Assembly (NCBI RefSeq): GCF_003952525.1
Contig: NZ_CP034451.1
Coordinates: forward strand, 310,001 to 374,000
Direction: 5' to 3'
From: Mesorhizobium sp. M3A.F.Ca.ET.080.04.2.1
GTDB lineage: Bacteria; Pseudomonadota; Alphaproteobacteria; Rhizobiales; Rhizobiaceae
Length of the DNA: 64,000 nucleotides
The position numbers were made by a program, and so were the translations under genes. The notes under the pieces are model-generated. The model was not told where the DNA came from. It did no database searches and saw only the letters and a list, made by a program, of their open reading frames with translations. Below, piece by piece: positions 33,816 to 42,316 of this stretch (position 1 is its first letter; each line of letters begins with the position of its first letter).

Positions 33816-36776
33816 TCAACGAGACGTCCTCTTTAGCGGTACCCGCAACCGTCGGGCACGCTCCAGGAACGCCTTCTCGCCCCCTTCCAAGATGTCGCAG
33901 ACCTGCGTCCTGATTCCAGCTTCATGCAGACCGCCTGATGTATAGGTGATCGGCGGAAGGGCACCAGACGGGTGAGGGCCTACGCCGGCCACGATGATCT
34001 GGTCTGCATCGGCGTTGACGACGAGATTTGCATTGTGGGTCACGATGATGACCTGCCGCTTCGCCTTCGCGGCCTGGAACAGGCCGACCAGTTCATCGAA
34101 AATGGATTTCGGATCAAGATTCTCCTCCGGCTGGTCGATGATGAGCGGGCGATCATCAGCATCGTCCAATGCAAGATAGAGAAGCAGAAGCACGATTCCG
34201 CGTGTACCGGGAGACAGCTTGGTGATCTCCACCCCATCGTAATCGATTCCGTAACGCAGGCCGATATGGTCGGTGCTGAACAGCCACTGCGCGAAATTCC
34301 GCGACCAAGCCCGATAGGACTGGTCGGCCTTCGGCACCTTTGCCGCTTCCAATAAATCGTCCTGATACTCGGCCCTGAACGACGCCATTGCCGCCGAGAC
34401 CGCATCTGCATCATCCTTTTCCCAGGCTGACAGCAGTAGGCGGGTAGCCGCATCCAGCAGGCTTCCTTGACCTTTGAGGGGATTCTTCCGGCCGTCGAGC
34501 AGGTCCTCGCCGCGCTTGGCCCATTGCGCGACATCGGCGGTCCGCTCGACGGAGAAGGTCAGCTTCCGGACAGTGCCGCCGGAGGCGGCCAAGCGGGTCA
34601 TCAAAGGGGCATAGAGCGAAGCGAGAATCTTTTCCTCACTCAGGATGGCCTGGAACACCTTTTTGTAGCCGGACTCTCGATCCTTGGTCAGTTGCTCGGC
34701 ACGGTCCCTAGCCCCTTCGCAGTCCAGAAGTCGATCTTTCAGGACTTGAAGCGCGGAGGTTTCCTCGGAGATGCGCTTCGTCAACGTTCCAAGCCGCTGC
34801 GCCGTATCGCGGTCGGCTGCGATGATCTTTTCCAGACGTTTGATTTCCGCTTCGAGAAGCGCGAGTGGGAGGTTTGAGATGTCCGCCTCAGGAGGGATCA
34901 GCGGGATATCTTCCGAGGCCGGCGCGGCCGGGGCCTGACCTTTCCAGGTCGCGATCGATCTTTGGGCCGCCCCGTCGCGGTCCTTGAGCACAGCGTCGAC
35001 ATCGCCCTTGAAATCCAGAAGGAACTGTTTCCATTGGTCGTCGTCGAGCCGGGCGACCTTATATTGCTCCATGATCGTCCGCAGTGCCTCCGGCCCACGG
35101 TTCTCACGATGGTCGGCGACCTCGTCACGAATGGATGCAAGCGCCGCCTGCTGGTTCGCGAAGTAGCGGACGTTCGATCTGGCTTGTTCGGCCGCCTGGA
35201 CGAGTTCGGCGAGGCGCTCCGCCTCCTTCGGCGATGTCTTCGGGATCAGCTTGGACCGATCGGAGGTATAACGATCGATGAGCTTTTGTTTTTCGTCGAT
35301 CTGAAGCCGGAGGGCGGGCGTCTGCTTGACCTTGTCCCTCTCCTGGCCGATGCGCTCGGACACGGACGCGAGCGCTGCCTCCTCGCGCACCCGCGCCTCG
35401 CGGAAGCGTGACGCCTTCAGATCGAGAAGGTCTTTGAAGCTCACGGCACCGTCACGTTCGGCGAACGGGTGGGCATCGAAGATCACCCGCTCGATCTCAC
35501 CCAACAGCGCGTCGGTCATGCCCACTGAGGAGCACAGCTCATCAACGAATTGTTGTGACAGGTATCTTGCGCGCGGGTACCTGTCCCAGTCGTCGATGAC
35601 GGGATTATCGAGCGAGCGAACGACAGGATCTATGCCGTCCTGCCAGCTCACACGCACCTGGGCGCCAGCCAGATAGCCGTCTTCGTTGGCCCGATTCAGG
35701 AAGGACTTGCTGTTCACGACCTCGGGGAACGCGTCGCAACCCACGGCAATGATCTCGGCAAGTGCGGTCTTCCCTGAACCGCGCGCGCCGATGATCGCGA
35801 CCATGCCCGGGTTGAGGGCGATGTCTGGGGTAGTGGCCCAGTCGCACCCTAGCATCTCGATGCGAGAGATCACCTGAGAAGGCGTCGCGCCAGCGGTAGG
35901 GGATTCACCCACATATGCGCGGCGCGGCTCGATACATGCCTGGCGTAATGCGTCGAATGTCGCCGCACCTTTGACCCAGCAGAAGCGATTCTGGTCAGGC
36001 TTCGCCACGTTCACCATGGCGTGGGCGTCGCTTCCCCACAGGGTCGGCTTCAGGGAGCCGTACTGCGCGATGATGGATTGCGGCGACGAGCCTTCTTTCT
36101 GACCGAGCCAGAAATCGCGATCACGGGGCGAGCCTGAGAAAATGATCTGGGCGAACCGCTCAATCTCCCGGCGTAAGGCTTCGTCCGCCCCCTCGCGCAC
36201 GCCGCCACTTCCGTCATTGCCGGCAGCGACCGCAACGAGGATGTTGTCGTGAGCCCAGGCATTGTCTAGCGCACGTCGCAGATCCTCCAGGGACACCTTG
36301 TATTGTTGCGACCCGTGAGCAAGCGCCGCTCGACCCGTTTTGGCCGGATCGAGCGCGGTGCCGAGGCGGGTGAGCTCACTGGCGGTGCATCCATAGTCCT
36401 GGTCATTCACCCTGAAGGTCAGCCTGGCGAGTATCGTGTTCACGCGCTCGACATGGTCAGGACCAGAAGGATCCACGAGCAGATGGACATTGACGAAATT
36501 GCCCTTCAGAGTACCGATAGCGAGCCGCATCTCGATGTTCGGGAAGAGAAGCTCACATTTCGGAAGCCGACCCGACTCCTTTTCTTCACGGACGGCTTGA
36601 TACGTTCCGATGCCATAATAGTCGGTGATGCCAATGGCCTTCAGGACCGGGCTCGCCGTCTCCAGTGCCGTCAGATAAGCGTCCATCGAATCCGCGCCGA
36701 ACTGATCGTTGAAGATCGTACCCGGCGCATGGATATGTGGCTCCCAGCGATGCCACTCTGATCCACGGTTGAGCAT
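33816..36776 (-). CDS. TrlF-type protein: PHP phosphoesterase domain fused to SMC-like ATPase
   Basis: A 986-residue protein. The N-terminal PHP domain has RWEPHIHAPG (HxH metal motif), AIGITDYYGIGTY, a later LAHGSQQ and TLWGSDAHAM (DxH). It is followed by Walker A AIIGARGSGKTALAEI at about residue 340. A long charged coiled-coil-prone stretch (about 450-780) separates this from the C-terminal half with LSPGTRGIVLLLLYLALD, Walker B PLIIDQPEENLDPKSIFDEL and VIIVTHNANLVVNAD. This is the architecture of TrlF-family ATPases seen in defence islands; PHP domains are metal-dependent phosphoesterases/nucleases. The gene lies just upstream of abiV and is divergent from an unknown gene. The start MLNRGSEWHRW fits the family. 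Confidence 0.87.
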   Translation of the reverse strand: MLNRGSEWHRWEPHIHAPGTIFNDQFGADSMDAYLTALETASPVLKAIGITDYYGIGTYQAVREEKESGRLPKCELLFPNIEMRLAIGTLKGNFVNVHLLVDPSGPDHVERVNTILARLTFRVNDQDYGCTASELTRLGTALDPAKTGRAALAHGSQQYKVSLEDLRRALDNAWAHDNILVAVAAGNDGSGGVREGADEALRREIERFAQIIFSGSPRDRDFWLGQKEGSSPQSIIAQYGSLKPTLWGSDAHAMVNVAKPDQNRFCWVKGAATFDALRQACIEPRRAYVGESPTAGATPSQVISRIEMLGCDWATTPDIALNPGMVAIIGARGSGKTALAEIIAVGCDAFPEVVNSKSFLNRANEDGYLAGAQVRVSWQDGIDPVVRSLDNPVIDDWDRYPRARYLSQQFVDELCSSVGMTDALLGEIERVIFDAHPFAERDGAVSFKDLLDLKASRFREARVREEAALASVSERIGQERDKVKQTPALRLQIDEKQKLIDRYTSDRSKLIPKTSPKEAERLAELVQAAEQARSNVRYFANQQAALASIRDEVADHRENRGPEALRTIMEQYKVARLDDDQWKQFLLDFKGDVDAVLKDRDGAAQRSIATWKGQAPAAPASEDIPLIPPEADISNLPLALLEAEIKRLEKIIAADRDTAQRLGTLTKRISEETSALQVLKDRLLDCEGARDRAEQLTKDRESGYKKVFQAILSEEKILASLYAPLMTRLAASGGTVRKLTFSVERTADVAQWAKRGEDLLDGRKNPLKGQGSLLDAATRLLLSAWEKDDADAVSAAMASFRAEYQDDLLEAAKVPKADQSYRAWSRNFAQWLFSTDHIGLRYGIDYDGVEITKLSPGTRGIVLLLLYLALDDADDRPLIIDQPEENLDPKSIFDELVGLFQAAKAKRQVIIVTHNANLVVNADADQIIVAGVGPHPSGALPPITYTSGGLHEAGIRTQVCDILEGGEKAFLERARRLRVPLKRTSR

Positions 36777-36886
36777 AACGTCCCCCCTCGGCGCCTATCA
36801 GGCCCCTCTTTGAACTACGTAGGCAGATAGTTGCGGTAGTGTATTTTCGTTTTGATTCCTAATAACGCACCAGAGATCGCATACTT

Positions 36887-37702
36887 ATGGTCATAAATCT
36901 TTCTGAACGCCTCTCCGAGTTCTCGTATGGGTATGGTGTCACTCGCGAGATCGAGCTGCTCCTCAGGTCGGTCGGCTGTGAGGCGACGCCGTTCCTGCCA
37001 AGCCTGATCCACGAAGAGGAGCTGGGCTTCGATGTCGGTTTTGCAAAACCGGGAAGGGTGGTACTTGCCCAGTTCAAGCTTGGGCAGGAGCTCAGGCGGT
37101 TCCGCCTGGCGGCGCACGAGACTGCGGTGCCGGACCTCGATCATCCCTTCTGGCAATTCCGAATCGATGTTGTCGGCCATCAATTCCTGCGCCTTATCGA
37201 GTTCGAGAATAATGGTGCCGAGGTGTTCTATATCGCGCCGCGGTTCGCCACATGGCAGGACTATGACACCGCCTTCCATAAGGGCGATGTGCTGGAGAGA
37301 TCCCTTTTGACGAAACCCTCGGAGATCCTGCATGAATTGGGCGGTGCCACTGCCGCCACAGGTGTGCACCGCATCGCGTATGACCGTTCGCGGCGATATG
37401 TCTGCTCCGAGCCGCGCACCATTCCAGAGTACCGGCCGCAACAGGTGGCAATGCGGGTGCGCGAACAGCTTGGGGGGCAAAGCGAGACGCTTGGCGATCA
37501 GATCAAGCGGCTCTATGCGCGCGAAAGGCCCCGACGAGGACCGCGATTGCTTCGGTCCGATAGGGCCGAAGCGATCCTCGCACGGGCAAAGACTCCCCTC
37601 GACGGCATGGCCGCGATCGTCGCACTCGAAGCATGGACGCAAGGGGCACAGGTGATCTTCGTGACCCTGGCCGATCCGGAGAACGCCGAGGATATCAGCT
37701 AA
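36887..37702 (+). CDS. Unknown protein divergent from the TrlF-type gene
   Basis: A 271-residue soluble protein that I cannot assign. It begins MVINLSERLSEFSYGYGVTR. A central stretch reads LIHEEELGFDVGFAKPGRVV then LAQFKLGQELRRF, faintly like nuclease-type folds with an acidic-x-lysine motif (DVGF...QFK), but this is only a resemblance. No signal peptide or membrane segment is seen. A longer overlapping minus-strand frame looks like a shadow, because this one has the more protein-like composition. It starts 110 bp from the TrlF-type gene across a shared promoter region, so it may be part of the same defence unit. Confidence 0.6.
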   Translation: MVINLSERLSEFSYGYGVTREIELLLRSVGCEATPFLPSLIHEEELGFDVGFAKPGRVVLAQFKLGQELRRFRLAAHETAVPDLDHPFWQFRIDVVGHQFLRLIEFENNGAEVFYIAPRFATWQDYDTAFHKGDVLERSLLTKPSEILHELGGATAATGVHRIAYDRSRRYVCSEPRTIPEYRPQQVAMRVREQLGGQSETLGDQIKRLYARERPRRGPRLLRSDRAEAILARAKTPLDGMAAIVALEAWTQGAQVIFVTLADPENAEDIS

Positions 37703-38013
37703 GCACGCTCGGACAAAAATGGGAGCTCGTTGATCGCCGAACCCCTTTCGCATCACGCTTGGATGCGGCCCAGCGGGCTTCTATTCTAAAATGTCCGCTT
37801 TCAGGCGCACGAAAATCTTAACGTCCGACAAGGTGGCGCAAAGCCGCCTCTCTAGGAAACCGCCATCATCGGCGAATCACGCCTGAAAAGTGCGCATCGG
37901 CCTAGGATAACGTGGACAAGGCCGAGGCTACGCCACCGCCAAGTTTGCCGCCATCAGGTTGCACCCGATTTAAACATCCGACATGGAGCGCGCAGTTGCC
38001 ACGCTCACCTCGG
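37703..38013. other. 311-bp gap without a supported gene
   Basis: The stretch separates the end of the unknown plus-strand gene from the stop codon of the convergent RHH gene. No ORF with a ribosome site, convincing hairpin terminator or repeat was seen. Confidence 0.4.
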
Positions 38014-38295
38014 CTAGGCTGCAACCGCAGCCTTTTTGCGAGCTGGTTTTGATTTCCCTTTCGCTACGATCTTGGCCTTGGGCGAGATCGGCCGCACGCT
38101 TTTCTTCTCACCCTTCGATTCGACGAAATAGCTCTGCGGGTCTTTGCGCTTCTCGTTCAGGCCAGTGAGGATGAGGTCGCGAATAAGTTCGCCCTTGCTA
38201 CAGCCTCCACGGATCGCCGCCAACTTGAGCGTTTGATCGAGGTCCTTCGAGAGATAAATGGTTCGGAGCACCATGTTGTCGGTATTATCTGCCAT
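38014..38295 (-). CDS. Ribbon-helix-helix protein with lysine-rich tail
   Basis: A 93-residue protein. Residues 8-48 (VLRTIYLSKDLDQTLKLAAI, then CSKGELIRDLILTGL) have the strand-helix-helix pattern of CopG/Arc-type RHH DNA-binding proteins. The remaining 40 residues form a basic, probably disordered tail (KAKIVAKGKSKPARKKAA). A strong AAGGAGG ribosome site precedes the ATG. Solo RHH proteins of this type act as antitoxins or plasmid/island regulators; no toxin gene is adjacent. It sits at the right end of the defence island. Confidence 0.78.
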   Translation of the reverse strand: MADNTDNMVLRTIYLSKDLDQTLKLAAIRGGCSKGELIRDLILTGLNEKRKDPQSYFVESKGEKKSVRPISPKAKIVAKGKSKPARKKAAVAA

Positions 38296-38489
38296 GGTGG
38301 CCTCCTTTCATGTGTACATATGTACAGGTCTCTCTCGCGAGATTTCAAGTTCACCCCAACTCGTTGAGACCATCGTTGCCGCTAGACCGACTGGCACCGG
38401 GAGAAATGGTGAAAGTTAATTTGAAAGCCACTGCTTTCAAACGGTGCCTCGCCGTAGGGCGTGGGATTCTGCCATCCGCTAGTTCGAAC

Positions 38490-38750
38490 TTACTGGATAG
38501 CGACCTGCGACCGAAGAGAAACGCTCTCCGGCGCAATCACCACGCCGGCCGATTCAAGGGCGTGTCGGATTGCTTCAATCCTAGTAGGCGGCAGCAATCT
38601 TTTCCCGTTCTCAAAATCGCGGATTGTCCCCTCGCTCATACTTGGCTTGGCGGCTAGCCGCACCTGCGTCCACTTCAATAGGGCGCGCGCTTGCCGAGAC
38701 TGCTTGGGCGTCAAATCCTGCGCACGGCCTGACGGCATTCGGCTATCCAT
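38490..38750 (-). CDS. XRE-type helix-turn-helix protein
   Basis: A protein of about 86 residues with a Cro/C1-type HTH: LTPKQSRQARALLKWTQVRL and AAKPSMSEGTIRDFENGKRL (residues 12-51), followed by PPTRIEAIRHALESAGVVI. This form is typical of short rhizobial XRE regulators of about 75-100 residues. The start is uncertain: ATGs at 38750 and 38738 both lack a strong ribosome site, and a frame up to 38798 is open. The target is unknown. Confidence 0.75.
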   Translation of the reverse strand: MDSRMPSGRAQDLTPKQSRQARALLKWTQVRLAAKPSMSEGTIRDFENGKRLLPPTRIEAIRHALESAGVVIAPESVSLRSQVAIQ

Positions 38751-38934
38751 CTTCACTGGGTGATGCTCCGGCTGTTCGTGCCAGACGACTTGGCGCAAAT
38801 TGCGTCTGTCTAGCGGCTGACCGCGTGCTGGACAAACGACAAAATTGTCTCTCCCAGGGGCAACGGTCTGCGTCCACAGCCTGCCAACGATCAGCGGTCA
38901 AAGATCAGAGAGCTTTGGTCAACCACACAGTCTC

Positions 38935-39081
38935 CTAAGGCTTCACGCCCAACGTCTTGCGACCGTCCTCGTCATCACTAACAGACCTGTGGCATCGTGG
39001 TGCGATGCAGCGGACGCAATAGTCGCCGACATGTGCTGACGACTCAAAAATCTCGACCGGTTTTGGCGTCTGAAACGACAT
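38935..39081 (-). CDS. Small cysteine-containing ORF (48 aa)
   Basis: An ORF beginning MSFQTPKPVEIFESS and ending DGRKTLGVKP. GGGAGG lies 3-4 bases before the ATG, closer than usual. It contains a YCVRCIAPRC cluster that could bind a metal. Nothing similar is known to me. It lies in a 950-bp stretch that otherwise lacks genes, between the XRE gene and the GntR operators. Coding status is doubtful. Confidence 0.3.
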   Translation of the reverse strand: MSFQTPKPVEIFESSAHVGDYCVRCIAPRCHRSVSDDEDGRKTLGVKP

Positions 39082-39296
39082 GTTCCTCCCGTGAGAGTGA
39101 ACAGCGACCGCCCACCAACGTTCACTTATTTAGCCACCGCTGATGAACGTGTGCGCTCATACCATGGGGGCCGGCGCCGAAGGATTTGAGCGGCTAGTCT
39201 AACTGGACCGGGTGATCCAGTCCCCAACATTCCCCAAATTCCAGGAAATCCCATCTCAGCGATACCGCCAGAGAACACGGGTTCCGCTTTTTCAGA

Positions 39297-39324
39297 TATT
39301 GTAAATACGTAAATACATATTATA
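39297..39324 (-). promoter_or_regulatory. 28-bp promoter/operator element, copy 2 (inverted)
   Basis: An exact inverted copy of the element at 20816-20843. On the minus strand it reads TATAAT followed by the TGTATTTACGTATTTACA near-palindrome. Downstream on the minus strand there is no gene for 215 bases (small ORF) or 550 bases (XRE gene). It may be the promoter of a lost gene or an end of a rearranged segment. Confidence 0.5.
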
Positions 39325-39469
39325 GTCACCGAGGCTCGCCTCCGACATCCTTGCGATCCGCTTGGAGGTCTGGGCCCGGACCTGATGCCGCATTCAGGCC
39401 ATCGACCATCAATCCCCCCGAACTCCAAGTCCGGGCGGCCGAACAGTAAGGAGGTTGTCTACCGACTAC

Positions 39470-39570
39470 TGTCGACAACATATTGGTGCCGAATCGCGGT
39501 TTTCGCGCGTTTTATGGACTTTTTGAGGCCTTGACAGCGAACTAGGTGACCTTATAGTCGATTGTCGACA
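39470..39570 (+). promoter_or_regulatory. Promoter of locus B first operon with two TGTCGACA operators
   Basis: A -35 box TTGACA (39531-39536) and -10 box TATAGT (39553-39558), spaced 16 bp, are followed by a palindromic TGTCGACA (39563-39570) over the likely start point. A second TGTCGACA lies upstream (39470-39477) within a wider GTTGTC...GACAAC symmetry. The layout matches that at 50111-50149. The likely regulator is the GntR/FCD protein at 48037, whose family binds short TGT-x-ACA palindromes. The first gene starts 130 bases downstream. Confidence 0.75.
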
Positions 39571-39699
39571 GCCGGCATTGGGCAGAAAACGCTTCTGGCT
39601 GCAAGGAGGAGGAGCATTGCCACTGCGTATTGCATTCACCGCTTTTGCGCGCCTCCACGCTCGAAACAACCCCAGCTCCAATACGAAGGACTGACCCTT

Positions 39700-40488
39700 A
39701 TGGTTACCTCGCCCGCCAATCGTTTCAGCCTCAACGAACGCGTTGCTGTGGTGACAGGAGCGGCGCGAGGAATTGGAGCCGCTACCGCGCGGTGTCTGGC
39801 GGAGCTCGGCGCAACAGTTGTGCTGACAGACCTCAGCCCCACGGTCGAAGCGACTGCCAAGGGTCTCACCGCGGAAGGTCTTAAAGTCGATCATCTGATT
39901 TTTGACGTGAAAGATAATTCGGCGGTTCAAGCAGCCGTCGACAGAGTCGTTGGCAAGTGCGGAAAGGTCGACGCCTTCGTTGCTAACGCCGGCATTGCGG
40001 GCGACCGCTTCGCGCAAGACTACTCTGTCGAAGATTGGCGCCGAGTGATGGACCTGAATGTGGACTCGGTGTTCTTCTCGACCCAGGCTTTCGCGGCGCC
40101 AATGCTGTCGCGGGGATCTGGCGCAATCGTCCTTGTCGCATCGATGTCGGCTTTGATCGTTGCCCGACCCGAGCGCCACGTTGGTTATGACGTTTCAAAG
40201 GCCGCGGTCGCCCACATGGCGCGTTCGCTAGGTGTTGAGTGGGCCAAGCGAGGGGTCCGCGTGAACGCCATTGCCCCCGGTTACACAGATACGGAAATGC
40301 TCGCCCAGGTCGGCCGCGAAAAACCCGAGGTCCGGGACTTGTGGCTGGCCGACATCCCGTCGGGTCGTTTCATACATCCCGATGAGGTCGCCCATTCGAT
40401 AGCTTTCCTCCTGTCCGACGCGTCGTCGGGGATGAATGCGCATTTGATGGTCGTCGACCAGGGCTACTCCATCGGCAAGGGTGTCTAG
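39700..40488 (+). CDS. SDR family oxidoreductase (locus B, first gene)
   Basis: A 262-residue classical short-chain dehydrogenase: cofactor motif TGAARGIG, LTDLSP with the Asp that prefers NAD(H), NAG motif VANAGIAG, and catalytic Ser-Tyr-Lys in VASMSALIV and GYDVSKAAVAH. RVNAIAPGYTDTEM is typical. The ATG at 39700 follows AAGGA; the longer frame lacks support. It is the first gene after the TGTCGACA-controlled promoter and 60 bp before a second SDR gene. It probably oxidises the solute imported by the XylGHF-like system. Confidence 0.88.
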   Translation: MVTSPANRFSLNERVAVVTGAARGIGAATARCLAELGATVVLTDLSPTVEATAKGLTAEGLKVDHLIFDVKDNSAVQAAVDRVVGKCGKVDAFVANAGIAGDRFAQDYSVEDWRRVMDLNVDSVFFSTQAFAAPMLSRGSGAIVLVASMSALIVARPERHVGYDVSKAAVAHMARSLGVEWAKRGVRVNAIAPGYTDTEMLAQVGREKPEVRDLWLADIPSGRFIHPDEVAHSIAFLLSDASSGMNAHLMVVDQGYSIGKGV

Positions 40489-40548
40489 TCGGCACCCACG
40501 AGACGTCTTCAACACTTTCAGTGCGATTTGTCATGGGAGGATCAGCAA

Positions 40549-41364
40549 ATGGCTTTAGGGACGCTTGAGGGAAAGGTTGCAGTTGTTACGGGGGGATCGC
40601 AGGGATTGGGCGAGGCGATCGCGCGCCGATTCGCCTCGTCTGGCGCAGCAGGCCTCGTTATCTGCGGCAGGGACCAGCAGAAGGGACAGCGCGTAGCCGA
40701 CGCCATTGAGGCGCTCGGCTGCCCCACGATCTTCGTAACTGCTGACCTTCAAAAGGTCGCCGACGCTCGCAAAGTCATCAGGGCGGCCGATGAGAAGTTT
40801 AAACGGGTAGACGTGCTCATAAACGCAGCCGGCCTGACCGATCGCGGCACTATTCTCGACACAACCGAAGAGCGTTTCGACGAGATCTTCGCCGTGAATG
40901 TGCGTGCCCCGTTCTTTTTGATCCAGGAGGCCGTCAAGATCATGCGGAGAGAGCGTATCCATGGGTCGATTGTCAACATCCAGTCCATCTGTGCGCATGG
41001 CGGCCAGCCGTACCTCTCGGCTTACTCCTCGTCAAAGGGCGCGTTGTTGACCCTAACTCTGAACCTCGCCAATGCGTTGCTTAGCCATCGTATCCGCGTC
41101 AACGGGATTAATGTCGGCTGGACGCTCACGCCGGGAGAAGACCGGATCCAGCGTGAGCATCACGGCCTTCCCAAGGACTGGTATGATCAGGTCATCAAAT
41201 CCAAGCCCTTCGGCCGTTTGATCATGCCCGATGAGATCGCGCGGGCCTGTTTGTACCTGGCCTCCGACGAGTCGGGTTTGATGACTGGCGCCAATATCGA
41301 TTTCGACCAGATCGTCTACGGCCCCACCGACACGCCGCTCAGCGTTGAGGAACAAGCGGCTTGA
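40549..41364 (+). CDS. SDR family oxidoreductase (locus B, second gene)
   Basis: A 271-residue SDR starting at the ATG preceded by GGGAGG (spacing 8). Motifs are TGGSQGLGEAIARRF, INAAGLTDRG (NAAG), IVNIQSICAHGG and the catalytic YSSSKGALL; RVNGINVGWTLTPGED follows. It differs strongly from the preceding SDR, so the pair probably performs successive or opposite oxidations. In the active-site segment the catalytic serine is presumably the one in NIQSICAHG. Substrate unknown. Confidence 0.88.
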   Translation: MALGTLEGKVAVVTGGSQGLGEAIARRFASSGAAGLVICGRDQQKGQRVADAIEALGCPTIFVTADLQKVADARKVIRAADEKFKRVDVLINAAGLTDRGTILDTTEERFDEIFAVNVRAPFFLIQEAVKIMRRERIHGSIVNIQSICAHGGQPYLSAYSSSKGALLTLTLNLANALLSHRIRVNGINVGWTLTPGEDRIQREHHGLPKDWYDQVIKSKPFGRLIMPDEIARACLYLASDESGLMTGANIDFDQIVYGPTDTPLSVEEQAA

Positions 41365-41427
41365 CAGTCTTGTCGATCGGCGCTGGCAGAGTGACTGGCC
41401 AGCGCCATCTCAGCGCACTGGGAGGAC

Positions 41428-41499
41428 ATGATGGACCACAAGCTTCAACATGACTTGGTTCCGGCAGCCGTGGCCGCATGCCGCTGGAGTTCACAATGA
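41428..41499 (+). CDS. 23-aa coupled leader ORF before the ABC ATPase gene
   Basis: The ORF begins MMDHKLQHDLVPAAVAA and is preceded by GGGAGGA at the ATG. Its stop codon overlaps the ATPase start codon (ATGA). The ATPase gene itself has only a modest GGAG site, so this short ORF may supply ribosomes by translational coupling. The peptide itself has no recognisable domain. A chance ORF is possible, but the strong ribosome site and exact overlap make translation likely. Confidence 0.5.
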   Translation: MMDHKLQHDLVPAAVAACRWSSQ

Positions 41500-42287
41500 G
41501 CGCGGCTGCCAGCGCCCCTTTCGCAGACGCAGCGGCCGCCAGTCCGGTCCTGGAAATGAAGGGAATAGGCAAAAGATTCGGCGCAGTTGACGCCCTTTCC
41601 GGCGTGGACTTTGAGGTCTATCCATCCGAGGTCGTATCGCTTGTCGGCGACAACGGGGCGGGCAAATCCACTCTCGTCAAGATTATCGCGGGCACCCATG
41701 CCCCGGACGCCGGAACCATTCGCTTTGATGGCGAGGAAGTCCAGTTTCGCTCCCCCTGGCACGCAACGCATCTTGGCATTGAGACGGTCTACCAGGACCT
41801 CGCCTTATGCGACAACCTGGACGTCGTGGCCAACATGTTCCTTGGTCGCGAGACCGTTTCCTCGCCTCGGGCGCTGCGGCGACTGTCGGAACTTGAGATG
41901 GAACGGCGCGCACTTGAGGTGCTGAAGCGCCTCAACGTGACGACGATCAGGAGCGTGCGTGCCCCCGTTGCCGCCCTTTCAGGTGGTCAGCGGCAGTCCG
42001 TGGCGATCTCGCGCGCTGTGATGTGGAACTCGAAAGTCGTGCTTTTGGACGAACCGACGGCAGCGTTGGGTGTCGCGCAGACCCACCAGGTGCTCGAACT
42101 CATCAAGCGCCTGCGTCACCAGGGTCTCGGAGTGGTTCTGATCTCCCACAACCTGCGCGATGTGTTCGAGGTATCTGACAGGATCGTTGTCCTGCGTCTC
42201 GGGAAACGTCTGGCCACTTTTCGGCCGACGACCAGCACGCCGGAAGAGGTTGTTGCCGCTATCACCGGCGCCTCTGGGGCGAGCTGA
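41496..42287 (+). CDS. Xylose/fructose-type ABC transporter ATPase, single domain (locus B)
   Basis: A 263-residue ATPase of the short XylG/FrcA type with one nucleotide-binding domain. It has Walker [17 protein letters not shown]-loop ETVYQDLALCDNLDV, signature ALSGGQRQSVAISRAVMW, Walker B VVLLDEPTAALG and His switch LISHNLRDVF. It is the energising subunit of the importer completed by the permease at 42317 and the binding protein at 44007. It differs from the tandem-domain ATPases of the other two importers. Confidence 0.93.
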   Translation: MSAAASAPFADAAAASPVLEMKGIGKRFGAVDALSGVDFEVYPSEVVSLVGDNGAGKSTLVKIIAGTHAPDAGTIRFDGEEVQFRSPWHATHLGIETVYQDLALCDNLDVVANMFLGRETVSSPRALRRLSELEMERRALEVLKRLNVTTIRSVRAPVAALSGGQRQSVAISRAVMWNSKVVLLDEPTAALGVAQTHQVLELIKRLRHQGLGVVLISHNLRDVFEVSDRIVVLRLGKRLATFRPTTSTPEEVVAAITGASGAS

Positions 42288-42316
42288 CGAGAAACGCTTC
42301 AGGAGGAGGAAGTCGG

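Noticed and set aside
36815..37756. A 313-codon minus-strand frame opposite the unknown defence-island gene
   Set aside because: It is Cys/Arg/His-rich with no motifs or ribosome site; the plus-strand frame has much better composition, though neither is recognised.
39126..39428. A minus-strand frame containing IICIYVFTI, also seen in a frame near 20830
   Set aside because: The resemblance comes from the shared 28-bp promoter element being translated, not from protein homology.
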